Part shown: positions 36,171 to 44,111 of the stretch, one piece after another
Position numbering within the stretch: position 1 is the stretch's first letter
How the letters are laid out: the number at the start of each line of letters is the position of its first letter
Made by a program: the position numbers and the translations under genes
From: Bacteroidota bacterium
Lineage (GTDB): Bacteria > Bacteroidota > Bacteroidia > 2-12-FULL-35-15
Assembly: GCA_947449315.1 (NCBI GenBank)
Contig: CANFRC010000002.1
Span: forward strand, 62,001 to 126,000
Length of the DNA: 64,000 nucleotides
Direction of reading: 5' to 3'
The notes under the pieces: model-generated
What the model was told of the DNA's origin: nothing
Seen by the model: the letters and a program-made list of their open reading frames with translations, nothing else
Database searches by the model: none

Positions 36171-38429
36171 TTAATGCTGAACAATAATTTTTTTAACACT
36201 GCTATTATCGATCTTTATGAAGTACATGCCATTTTCATAATTCGTGAGGTTAACCGTTAATGAATTTGTTTTTCCTTCGAAAGAATCTATTAGTTGCGAC
36301 ATCGCATTGAAAATTTCTATTTTTTTAAACTCCGAACTTGAATTAATCTGTATTGCTGTGTTTGCTGGATTAGGGTACACGGTGTTAGACACGGCAACAT
36401 CATTTTCTTCAATTCCTGTTAAACAATTAAATGACATGTAGGTAGGGTAGTGTGTAGTAAAAGCACCTGTTCCATTTGCACAGCGCGCATAGGAAACATC
36501 GGCTGTTTGTGCTCCGAAAGTGACACTGTCAACAATATTGCCACTTGCATAAGAGAGCATCAGTTGTTCGCCCATTGCTGATAATTTAAAATTAGCATGG
36601 AGTCCCGATTGCGAGGTGTCGTTGTCTGCCCAAACAATTAGATAATCATTTGGAGCTACGGTTGTATTGTCCGGAAATTTCCATTTTAATGGGGTTGCAT
36701 ATGAGTCTGATAAATAAGCATTGTTCAAACTGATGAAACTAGAAGTGTTGTTATATAGTTCGATCCAGTCGTCAAATTCTCCGTTTTGATCTGAAACAGA
36801 AGCAGTATTTGTTGCTAAGAGTTCGTTAATAGCAAGTTGCCCTGCGCTTATCATAGAGATGGTAGCGAACAAAGTGTAGTATTCGTATTCCGCGCGTTCA
36901 GGAGAAAACATTCCTGCGTTATTATTCTCAGCGTAAATATAATAATGCATATAAGAAGCGTTTAGTGGTACTTTCACTCCGTAAACATTGTCGCCAGCAG
37001 CGCCATCATTATGCAGACCATCATCATACATGAGTATTCTTTTGAATGCATTCTCAATTGCATATCGGTAACCTAGATACACACCATTTGTATTTGTATT
37101 GATCACATTCGCAGTGATTGTTACTGTATCGTTTAAGGCAGGTGTAGCTGTAGAAGGCGCAATGGAAGAAATAGTAGGATGTGTATAAGTAAAATCGGTT
37201 TGAGCTGTTAACCATGTATTTCTTGCTCCCATCAGATTTGTTAATCCTGGTGCGTTGGTCATTCCGGATGAAACATCGGTTGTTAGATTATTGGTGAACT
37301 GAGCTAATGTGAAAAACTTATTTACATCAGCTGTTACAGAAGGAGTGATAAGCGTTTGCAGATTCTGTGCTGTTGTGAAATAGGATCCGCTTGCAAAATT
37401 TTCACTTAAAATTGTTCTCATGTGTGCGACATACATTTTCTTGTACATCGGTATTGCTAATAATTTTTGAATCAATGGCCAGCTCGCATCTCCGGAATGC
37501 AACAAATGAGTCATCTGTTGTTTTGAAGTTGTTGAAGGAAGACTAATTGTTCCCGTCATACTAAATGTTCCGAATGATTCATTGAAATCCCAAAGCACAG
37601 GATTAAAACGTTTATTATTATCTCTGTATAAATAATAATTTTGTGAGAAGGCCCCTATATAACTATCCAGATTTACTAAGGTGTTATCAAAAGCGATCAT
37701 CCATAATGCACGATCTACATCCAAAATCTTTTCAATGTTTGACGTATAATTTTTTAATGTATCAGTTAAATGTATCAGATCTTCCCATCCGGAATTTGAC
37801 TTTAACTCATAAGCTGTATAATACAATGTGCTGTCTGTTCCAAGGCTTACCAGATTAGGGAAAGAGGTTGTTCCCGGACCAGCACCTGCAGGAGGATTGC
37901 ATTTGAAGAACGCATTTTCGTTTGAATAAAAATGTGTGTTTAAAAATGTATTAGAAATCGATTCAGAACTGGAATATAATCCAATCAAAGTTCCATTTAC
38001 GGTTACATTTGCGAAATTGGATTGAGGGGCATGCATGTATTGTCTGAGGATCTGATACGAAAGTACTTCTCTTACAAACGAGGGGTCTTTTGCAACATTA
38101 CTTAATTTAATATCGGTGTATCCTTGATAATTTTGATTCTTATAAGCATCTAAAGTAATGTGAAAAGGGTTTTTTACTTGTGCAGCACTATAGGTGCTGT
38201 TTCCTTTGTAACGCACTCCAACACTGTCAAATTGAATCCCATTTATTTTTACCCATTGCGCCATTAGATTGGTCTCGAATCCTGCTGTAGCAGTATCCAT
38301 TAAATAATCCCAGTTTGTCTCAGCAAAATTAATTTCGATTGATTGTATGGTGTTCATGTCGTAGAACGATTGTGATTTTCCAACGAATGAATTGATTACA
38401 GTAAGTAAAATAAATAGTGCTTTTTTCAT
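36171..38429 (-). CDS. CotH kinase family protein with lamin-tail domain and T9SS type A signal
   Basis: This 752-residue surface protein has a signal peptide (ending GKSQ, 20). The CotH kinase domain (about 28-410) shows RYKGNSTY (73-80), FDNTLVNLDSY (247-257), NYYLYRDNN, and WDFNESFG (280-287), the active-site pattern of this atypical secreted protein kinase family. An Ig-like segment is near 420-540, a lamin-tail domain at about 560-680 (LAINELLATNTASVSDQNGE), and a T9SS type A domain at the end (TVYPNPANTAIQINSS, NGMYFIKIDNSS). CotH phosphorylates spore-coat proteins in Bacillus; the target here is unknown, and operon partners are possible ones. Gap to the MCO gene 58 bp. Confidence 0.9.
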   Translation of the reverse strand: MKKALFILLTVINSFVGKSQSFYDMNTIQSIEINFAETNWDYLMDTATAGFETNLMAQWVKINGIQFDSVGVRYKGNSTYSAAQVKNPFHITLDAYKNQNYQGYTDIKLSNVAKDPSFVREVLSYQILRQYMHAPQSNFANVTVNGTLIGLYSSSESISNTFLNTHFYSNENAFFKCNPPAGAGPGTTSFPNLVSLGTDSTLYYTAYELKSNSGWEDLIHLTDTLKNYTSNIEKILDVDRALWMIAFDNTLVNLDSYIGAFSQNYYLYRDNNKRFNPVLWDFNESFGTFSMTGTISLPSTTSKQQMTHLLHSGDASWPLIQKLLAIPMYKKMYVAHMRTILSENFASGSYFTTAQNLQTLITPSVTADVNKFFTLAQFTNNLTTDVSSGMTNAPGLTNLMGARNTWLTAQTDFTYTHPTISSIAPSTATPALNDTVTITANVINTNTNGVYLGYRYAIENAFKRILMYDDGLHNDGAAGDNVYGVKVPLNASYMHYYIYAENNNAGMFSPERAEYEYYTLFATISMISAGQLAINELLATNTASVSDQNGEFDDWIELYNNTSSFISLNNAYLSDSYATPLKWKFPDNTTVAPNDYLIVWADNDTSQSGLHANFKLSAMGEQLMLSYASGNIVDSVTFGAQTADVSYARCANGTGAFTTHYPTYMSFNCLTGIEENDVAVSNTVYPNPANTAIQINSSSEFKKIEIFNAMSQLIDSFEGKTNSLTVNLTNYENGMYFIKIDNSSVKKIIVQH

Positions 38430-38442
38430 GGTATACTTTTTT

Positions 38443-38465
38443 ATATAAAAATTTGATTTTTATAT
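38443..38465. repeat. AT-rich inverted repeat between the sensor-like gene and the CotH gene
   Basis: ATATAAAAAT and ATTTTTATAT form a 10-bp stem with a 3-base loop in the 44-bp spacer. AT-only stems are common by chance in this DNA, so a role as an mRNA processing or control site is only possible. Confidence 0.3.
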
Positions 38466-38473
38466 GCTACACA

Positions 38474-38956
38474 TTATCTTGGTAGCGGACCTTTCGGACC
38501 AAACAGCTGGGCTAATTCATCAGCTAATTTATAAAAATCGTCCAACTGGTCACTTTTACAAATGCTTTTTATCTTTTGAAAGTGATCGAAATTTAAATTG
38601 TCAACTGCTTTTTGATTATCTGCAATTTGTTGGATAAGTGCATCTACTTTCGTTTTATCAATTGCTTCGTTTTTTAGCAACGAATACAATTGATTATGCA
38701 ATTCGCGGGAAGCATCATGCAATTCATTGGTTTTATTTTTATGCTCTTCAATGACCAATTCATATTGTTTTTCCTGTCCAGCATCAAAATGCAATCGGTC
38801 GATGATCAGTTCTTTTGGACCTCCCCCCTGCTGAGGCAGAGGCATATCACCATGAGGTGGACGAGGTGGTTTGTGCATAATAAAAACGCCTAATGCTCCT
38901 AAATTTATCAAGAGCAATCCGATCACAGCTATTGTTAGTAGTTTAGTTCTGTTCAT
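38474..38956 (-). CDS. membrane-anchored Spy/CnrX-like periplasmic metal sensor
   Basis: This 160-residue protein has an N-terminal membrane span (about 7-27) without a lipobox, then a Pro/His linker HKPPRPPHGDMPLP and a helical hairpin domain (about 48-150) typical of the heavy-metal-resistance/Spy class (LHFDAGQEKQYELVIEEHK, then long heptad-like helices). Seven His (28, 35, 56, 72, 80, 87, 125) and C133 are possible metal ligands. It follows the putative anti-sigma gene by 2 bp. That order and topology resemble CnrX, the periplasmic sensor of the CnrYXH nickel/cobalt system. A Spy-like chaperone is the alternative. The metal is unknown; copper is suggested by the neighbours. Confidence 0.75.
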   Translation of the reverse strand: MNRTKLLTIAVIGLLLINLGALGVFIMHKPPRPPHGDMPLPQQGGGPKELIIDRLHFDAGQEKQYELVIEEHKNKTNELHDASRELHNQLYSLLKNEAIDKTKVDALIQQIADNQKAVDNLNFDHFQKIKSICKSDQLDDFYKLADELAQLFGPKGPLPR

Positions 38957-38958
38957 GA

Positions 38959-39261
38959 TTATTGATTGTAGTTGAGCGTATTTTCATTGAATAATTGATA
39001 ACTGCTTTCTAATGTTAGTACTTCTGTTTTCGTGTTTTTTGATGACGAAGTACTTGTCTTGATTACTTTAAAATTCAGCAATAGTAATAAAGCAAAAGAT
39101 GCGGCAGCCAGCCAAACTAATTTCATGGGCGCATATTCTGAATTTCCTGAGCTTATTTTTTGTAAGATCTTAGTGTATAAAAAAGGATTCACCTCGGCCG
39201 ACTTTACATCATCCAGGCTGTTAATTACCTCATTTATCCATTTTTCCTTGTTCATCTCCAT
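38959..39261 (-). CDS. putative single-TM anti-sigma factor
   Basis: This 100-residue protein has a cytoplasmic N-terminal part of about 45 residues (KEKWINEVINSLDDVKSAEVNP), one membrane span at about 47-64 (MKLVWLAAASFALLLLLNF) and a short Ser/Thr-rich outer tail. No anti-sigma signature such as a zinc motif is visible. The assignment rests on size, topology and position directly after an ECF sigma gene (gap 30 bp) and before a CnrX-like sensor gene (gap 2 bp), like CnrY. An alternative start, the second Met at residue 3, is equally possible. Confidence 0.6.
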   Translation of the reverse strand: MEMNKEKWINEVINSLDDVKSAEVNPFLYTKILQKISSGNSEYAPMKLVWLAAASFALLLLLNFKVIKTSTSSSKNTKTEVLTLESSYQLFNENTLNYNQ

Positions 39262-39291
39262 TTTTGACGATATTAATTAGTAAAACTTGCG

Positions 39292-39831
39292 CTAACTTTT
39301 AAAAAAGTTCGATAATTCTTTCTGTAAATTCTGTTTTGCCCTGAACAATAGCGATTCCACCGAAGATATACTTGTTTGCATCACTTCCGAGATCTCCAAA
39401 TAACTTAATCCTTCTATTTTGGATAAGATAAAAGCAGTTTTTTGATTTTCAGGAAGATTGTTGATGGCTTTAAATAAAATAGCGGATTTTTCCTTCTGCT
39501 CTAAAATTACGCCCGGATGAAAAAAGTTGGGCGCATCGTGCTGTAGATCTCCAGAAGCATTGAATAAACTGATCATAAAGGCAAATCGCTTTTTCCTATT
39601 TTTACTTTTGATAAAATCTAGGGATTTGTTGATTGAAATTCGGTAGATCCATGTACTCAAAGACGATTTGCCTTCAAATTTATCAAGTGAGCGGTGGACC
39701 TCCACAAATACATCCTGAGTGGTTTCTTCGGCATCCTCTTGGTTTTGTAGATAACTGATGACCGTATTAAAAACCTTGTTTTTATACGACTCGTAAATTT
39801 CCTGAAAAGATGGGATGTTGTCCAAAGGCAT
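39292..39831 (-). CDS. ECF-type RNA polymerase sigma factor
   Basis: This 179-residue sigma-70 family protein has region 2 (about 12-80: VISYLQNQEDAEETTQDVFV and SSLSTWIYRISINKSLDFIK) and region 4 (about 120-172: LPENQKTAFILSKIEGLSYL and SSVESLLFRAKQNLQKEL), with no region 1 or 3. It is the first gene of the nine-gene minus-strand run and, by position, probably directs transcription of that run after release from the following one-TM protein. A TATATTTG box (39837-39844) ends 5 bp before the ATG, giving a near-leaderless transcript. A zinc-responsive anti-sigma partner is not seen. Confidence 0.92.
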   Translation of the reverse strand: MPLDNIPSFQEIYESYKNKVFNTVISYLQNQEDAEETTQDVFVEVHRSLDKFEGKSSLSTWIYRISINKSLDFIKSKNRKKRFAFMISLFNASGDLQHDAPNFFHPGVILEQKEKSAILFKAINNLPENQKTAFILSKIEGLSYLEISEVMQTSISSVESLLFRAKQNLQKELSNFFKS

Positions 39832-39836
39832 TAAAA

Positions 39837-39872
39837 CAAATATATGAATCTTTATGTATGGTAATTTGCAAA
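39837..39872 (-). promoter_or_regulatory. candidate promoter of the sigma-copper operon
   Basis: On the minus strand TTTG (39869-39872) and TATATTTG (39837-39844) match the Bacteroidota elements, but the spacer of 24 bp is longer than the usual 19-21. The -7 box lies 5 bp before the sigma factor ATG. A separate ECF-type promoter could also exist and cannot be identified from one copy. Confidence 0.4.
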
Positions 39873-39918
39873 GACCCTTGGGACAAAAAAAATAACGAAA
39901 AGTTTAATGGAGGGTATT

Positions 39919-40827
39919 TTATTTTATTTCCCACACTAAGATCGACCGATCATCGCCTGTAGAAACAAGGTAGTTGTTGTATTTCATCCAGTTCAGTTTA
40001 TTCACCGAGTTCACATGTCCTTCATAATTCTCTTTGCTGATGCGAACCAACATTTCAAATGTTTGTGCATCCCATATTTTTATTGTTTTATCGCGACTAG
40101 CGGTTGCAAACAGCGTTGCATTAGGATTATAAACAATATCATAAATAGCAAAGTTGTGTGCAGGTATACTTTTAATCTTTGTGTAATTTGTTGTATCCCA
40201 AATATTCAGGTATGCATCTCTGCCTCCCGAAAGAAGAATGTTTCCATTAGGCGCATATTTTACGATAGTTGCAGAAAGTGTATGTGCTATAAATGTTTTT
40301 TTTTCTTCTAAAGTGTTCAGGTCATAAATACGGATCCGACAATCACCGGATGCAACAGCTATTTCAGATGCATGATAACTAATATCGATGCTACGCACTT
40401 TTTCTGCGCACAATTTTTTTATTTTGATTAAGGATAAAGTTTCCAACGAGCATACAGCAAAATTTCCGTCACCGCCTGCAGAATAAAAACAATTTGATAG
40501 TAACGAATAGCGGATATCAAAAATAGGTTCCGTATGATGTTGTAAAATCTTTATTTCTTCCTTCGTTTCCATATTCAGAATATGAATGCTTCCAGAAGAC
40601 GTTCCAACCAGCAATAATTTTTTTTCAGGAACATGACAAATAGCATAAACAAAAGCAGGGAATTTAGCAGCGAATTTTTCTGCCTGAAGTGTTTCTAAAT
40701 TCCAAAGTGCTAAAAATTTATCGCTGCTACCAGAGAAGATCAATTTCTCATTTACTCCTTTTTCTAAGCAGTAAACCGATCCGCTGTGACCTGTTAAAGT
40801 GGCTATTTTATTGACTTCTATTGGCAT
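39919..40827 (-). CDS. WD40 repeat protein
   Basis: This protein of 302 residues consists of WD40-type repeats forming one seven-bladed propeller, with repeat ends such as LALWNLETL, CRIRIYDLNTL, YLNIWDTTNY, TIKIWDAQTF and SILVWEIK. I place the start at MPIEVNKIATLTGHSG (40827), because the first blade begins there and the upstream 40 residues of the open frame are not WD40-like. There is no signal peptide, so it is cytoplasmic. WD40 propellers bind other proteins; the partner is not known. It diverges from htpG, with 138 bp between starts. Confidence 0.9.
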   Translation of the reverse strand: MPIEVNKIATLTGHSGSVYCLEKGVNEKLIFSGSSDKFLALWNLETLQAEKFAAKFPAFVYAICHVPEKKLLLVGTSSGSIHILNMETKEEIKILQHHTEPIFDIRYSLLSNCFYSAGGDGNFAVCSLETLSLIKIKKLCAEKVRSIDISYHASEIAVASGDCRIRIYDLNTLEEKKTFIAHTLSATIVKYAPNGNILLSGGRDAYLNIWDTTNYTKIKSIPAHNFAIYDIVYNPNATLFATASRDKTIKIWDAQTFEMLVRISKENYEGHVNSVNKLNWMKYNNYLVSTGDDRSILVWEIK

Positions 40828-40898
40828 TTTGTAAAAATACAAAAATTGCTTGAATTGAAGCCTTTCAAGGTCTTGCCATCTTGTCAGTATTTTCCCGC

Positions 40899-40917
40899 TG
40901 GCATAGGCTTTGCCTAT
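40899..40917. promoter_or_regulatory. TGGCATA element and short inverted repeat upstream of htpG
   Basis: TGGCATA (40899-40905) runs into ATAGGC-TTT-GCCTAT (40903-40917). The same TGGCATA lies 65 bp upstream of dnaK, compared with 67 bp here. This could be a shared chaperone control site; the match is short and may be chance. Confidence 0.25.
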
Positions 40918-40965
40918 AGAAGTCGTAAAAAAATAAATAGCTAACATTTAAATCCTATATCTAAA

Positions 40966-42828
40966 ATGAGCACTGGAAAAATTAACGTTCAAACAGAAAA
41001 CATTTTCCCAATCATTAAAAAGTTTCTTTACAGTGACCACGAAATATTTTTGCGTGAGTTGGTCTCCAACGCTGTAGATGCAACACAGAAGTTAAAGACA
41101 CTTACCTCCATTGGTGAAGCAAAAGGCGATCTTGGTGATATCAAAGTAGAAGTTGTTATCGATAAAGCAGGAAAAACATTAACCATCCGTGATAAAGGAA
41201 TTGGTATGACTGCTGAAGAAATAGAAAAATATATTACTCAGATTGCATTCAGTGGGGCTGAGGAGTTTGTAAACAAATACAAAGACAAAACTCCTGAAAC
41301 AAACGCAATTATTGGTCATTTCGGATTAGGATTCTATTCCGGTTTTATGGTGGCAAAGAAAATTGAGATCCTTTCTCTTTCTCATAAAGAAGGCTCTAAA
41401 GCCGTTCGTTGGGAATGTGATGGCAGTCCAGAGTACAAAATGGAAGAGACCACAAAAACTTCGAGAGGAACCGATATCATTTTGCATATCGCAGAGGATT
41501 CTGAAGAGTTTTTAGAACAACAGCGTATCGATCATTTGTTGATGAAATATTGTAAGTTCTTGCCTGTCGAAATTAAATTCGGTACCAAAAAAGAAGGCGA
41601 GAAAGACAAAGAAGTGGAGGTTGATAATATCATCAACAATCCATCTCCTGCTTGGACTAAAAAACCGGCTGATCTTTCAGATGAAGATTATAAAAAATTC
41701 TACCGCGAATTGTATCCGATGAATTTTGAAGATCCTCTATTTCATATCCATCTGAATGTTGATTATCCTTTTAATTTGACGGGTATTTTATATTTCCCCA
41801 AAATTAAAAAGTCGTTCGAAATTCAAAAAGATAAGATTCAATTGTACAGCAATCAGGTTTTTGTGACCGATTCTGTTGAGAATATCGTTCCTGATTTCTT
41901 AGCCCTTCTTCAAGGTGTAATCGATTCACCAGATATCCCATTGAACGTAAGCAGAAGTTATTTGCAAAGTGATGCCAACGTGAAAAAGATATCTGCTCAC
42001 ATCACCAAAAAAGTGGCTGATAAATTAGAAGAGATCTTCAAAAAAGACCGCGCTGATTTTGAAAGTAAGTGGGAAGACATTAAAATATTTGTTCAATACG
42101 GTATGCTTTCGGAAGAAAAGTTTTATGATAAAGCGCAGAAATTTGCTCTTCTGAAAAGCACAGATGGAAAACTATCAACATTGGAAGAATATGCAGAGAA
42201 AGTAAAACCACTTCAAACGGATAAAGACAAAAAAGTCATCTATCTGTATACAACAAATGTGGAAGAACAGCATAGTTTTATAGAAACAGCAAAGGAGCGT
42301 GGCTATGATGTGATTGTATTTGATAGCCCAATCGATTCGCATTACATCAATCAGTTGGAATCCAAATTGGAGAATACATCTTTTGTACGTGTGGATGCTG
42401 ATGTAATTGATAAGATAATTAAGAAAGAAGAGGATCAACCGTCTAAACTTTCAGAAGAGGAACAAAAAACATTAAAGCCTATTGTAGAAGGGATGGTTTC
42501 GAAGGAAAAATTTACGGTTGTGTTTGAAAGTTTGAGTGAAAAGGATGCTCCTATGATCATTACGAAGCCGGAGTTCATGCGCAGAATGAAAGATATGAGT
42601 GCGATGGGCGGAGGAGGAATGGCATTTTATGGTTCTATGCCCGATATGCATAATTTGGTAGTAAATAGCAACCATCCGCTTATTTCTAAAATATTGAATG
42701 AAAAAGATTCAGAAAAACAAAAACAACTGACAAAACAAACGGCAGATCTGGCAATGTTGTCGCAAGGGCTTTTAAAAGGGGAAGAGTTGACCAAGTTCAT
42801 AAAACGAAGTGTGGAATTAATCGACTAA
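40966..42828 (+). CDS. htpG: Molecular chaperone HtpG (Hsp90)
   Basis: HtpG is the bacterial Hsp90, an ATP-dependent dimeric chaperone acting late in folding and under heat or oxidative stress. The N-terminal ATPase domain has LVSNAVDATQKLK near residue 27, DKGIGMTAEEIE near 79 and GHFGLGFYSGFMVA near 116. The middle domain has SRSYLQSDANVKKIS near 330. The C-terminal dimerisation domain ends with KGEELTKFIKRSVELID. At 620 residues it has the family size, though NAVDA replaces the common NASDA. It diverges from the WD40 gene; no strong terminator follows, only a 12-bp palindrome at 42868. Confidence 0.97.
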   Translation: MSTGKINVQTENIFPIIKKFLYSDHEIFLRELVSNAVDATQKLKTLTSIGEAKGDLGDIKVEVVIDKAGKTLTIRDKGIGMTAEEIEKYITQIAFSGAEEFVNKYKDKTPETNAIIGHFGLGFYSGFMVAKKIEILSLSHKEGSKAVRWECDGSPEYKMEETTKTSRGTDIILHIAEDSEEFLEQQRIDHLLMKYCKFLPVEIKFGTKKEGEKDKEVEVDNIINNPSPAWTKKPADLSDEDYKKFYRELYPMNFEDPLFHIHLNVDYPFNLTGILYFPKIKKSFEIQKDKIQLYSNQVFVTDSVENIVPDFLALLQGVIDSPDIPLNVSRSYLQSDANVKKISAHITKKVADKLEEIFKKDRADFESKWEDIKIFVQYGMLSEEKFYDKAQKFALLKSTDGKLSTLEEYAEKVKPLQTDKDKKVIYLYTTNVEEQHSFIETAKERGYDVIVFDSPIDSHYINQLESKLENTSFVRVDADVIDKIIKKEEDQPSKLSEEEQKTLKPIVEGMVSKEKFTVVFESLSEKDAPMIITKPEFMRRMKDMSAMGGGGMAFYGSMPDMHNLVVNSNHPLISKILNEKDSEKQKQLTKQTADLAMLSQGLLKGEELTKFIKRSVELID

Positions 42829-42926
42829 GAAACTGCCAAAATTCGTCAGCTTGTCATTGGTTACCCGATGGTATACCATTTGACAATTATTGCTTACTTT
42901 TAACTAACATAAAAAAAGACAAACAC

Positions 42927-43538
42927 ATGAAAAGAAGTACAATCATTTTAAGCGTAATAGGTTTATTAATATTGTTATTTGGGGTAAGAGCCTGCAATAC
43001 CCAAAAAGCCTTAGCCTCCATGGATGAAGGTGTAACAGCGCAATGGCGACAGGTAGAAGTAGCTTATCAGGCACGTATGGATAAAACCAAGAACTTGTTC
43101 TCTATCGTTCAACAATCTGCAGAATTTGAAAAAGGTACTTTGAAAGAAGTGATAGAAGCCCGTAGTAAAGCCACTAGCATACAAATAAATGCGGATAACC
43201 TTACTCCTGAGAAATTAGCTGAATTCGAAAAAGCTCAAAATGCATTTGGTTCTTCTTTAGGAAGGTTGATGGCTATTTCAGAAAATTACCCTCAACTTCA
43301 AGCTGTTCAAGGATTCAGAGATTTTCAAGCGCAATATGAAGGGATGGAAAATAGGATTTCAACAGAACGCATGCGTTTCAATGAATCGGTTCAAAACCTA
43401 AATACCTATATCAGACAGTTTCCTACCAATATTTTTGCAAGTATATTTGGATATCAAAAACGTGCTTACTTCGAATCTGCTGCAGGCGCTGAAAATGCTC
43501 CTGATATAGATGGCATGAGAGATAAAAAATTAAATTAG
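42927..43538 (+). CDS. LemA family protein
   Basis: This 203-residue protein has an N-terminal membrane span (about 6-22) and a LemA helical domain: VEVAYQARMDKTKNLFSIVQ near 45, GTLKEVIEARSKATSIQ near 68, AFGSSLGRLMAISENYPQLQA near 107, MRFNESVQNLNTYIRQFPTNIFA near 150, and FFES-like ending YQKRAYFESA. LemA proteins are membrane proteins with the domain outside, of unknown exact function, often encoded with TPM-domain proteins, as here. A Cys after the span (RACN) could be lipidated but the context is not a good lipobox. A terminator with a 17-base loop follows at 43554. Confidence 0.93.
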   Translation: MKRSTIILSVIGLLILLFGVRACNTQKALASMDEGVTAQWRQVEVAYQARMDKTKNLFSIVQQSAEFEKGTLKEVIEARSKATSIQINADNLTPEKLAEFEKAQNAFGSSLGRLMAISENYPQLQAVQGFRDFQAQYEGMENRISTERMRFNESVQNLNTYIRQFPTNIFASIFGYQKRAYFESAAGAENAPDIDGMRDKKLN

Positions 43539-43553
43539 TCCTTTCTTATTATT

Positions 43554-43600
43554 AGCAGTTAGTCTTTAGAATAATTTAATATAGACTAACTGCTTTTTTT
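43554..43600 (+). terminator. hairpin terminator after lemA
   Basis: A perfect 12-bp stem (43554-43565 with 43583-43594) with a 17-base loop is followed by T7. It may attenuate rather than fully stop reading into the TPM genes 40 bp on. Confidence 0.8.
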
Positions 43601-43635
43601 CTAATGACTTTATACGAATGTCTAACGACTAACAC

Positions 43636-44073
43636 ATGTCAGCAAAAAAATTCTTTACTCCTGAACAGCAAAAAGCAATTCAACAATCTATTGCGAATGC
43701 GGAACTAAATACCTCGGGAGAAATACGTGTACACATTGATGATAAATGCAATGAAGATGTACTGGATAAAGCAGCCAATACGTTTCACCGATTAAAGATG
43801 AATAAAACACAATTGCGGAATGGTATTTTATTTTATTTAGCTGTGAGCGATCAAAAGTTTGCTATTCTTGGCGACAAAGGCATCAATGAAAAAGTGCCTT
43901 CTGATTTTTGGATGAACATCAAAGAAACAATGCTTTCACATTTTAAGCAACAACAATTCACCGAGGGATTATCTAAAGGAATTGAAATGGCTGGTGAAAA
44001 ATTAAAAACTCATTTCCCTTTGCAATCAGATGATAAGAACGAGCTGAGCAATGACATGAGTTTTGGTAAATAA
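43636..44073 (+). CDS. TPM domain protein (small, cytoplasmic-type)
   Basis: This 145-residue protein consists of one TPM (TLP18.3/Psb32/MOLO-1) domain: FFTPEQQKAIQQSIANAELNTSGEIRVHID, then LRNGILFYLAVSDQKFAILGDKGINE near 58, and a C-terminal helix. It has no signal peptide or membrane span, unlike the following gene, so it probably stays inside or acts on the cytoplasmic face. It sits between lemA and a second TPM gene (gap 38 bp), forming the common lemA-TPM-TPM group. In plants TPM proteins help to repair photosystem II; the bacterial role is unknown. Confidence 0.9.
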   Translation: MSAKKFFTPEQQKAIQQSIANAELNTSGEIRVHIDDKCNEDVLDKAANTFHRLKMNKTQLRNGILFYLAVSDQKFAILGDKGINEKVPSDFWMNIKETMLSHFKQQQFTEGLSKGIEMAGEKLKTHFPLQSDDKNELSNDMSFGK

Positions 44074-44111
44074 TAATTTTACAGATTCTTTACAGAACTA
44101 AAAATATTTCG

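Noticed and set aside
40828-40947. Longer N-terminus of the WD40 protein, with a possible signal peptide
   Set aside because: The hydrophobic stretch is short, the added residues are not repeat-like, and the first blade starts at the later Met.
42868-42879. 12-bp palindrome ATGGTATACCAT between htpG and lemA as a terminator
   Set aside because: No loop and no T-run. It could be an operator but nothing else supports that.
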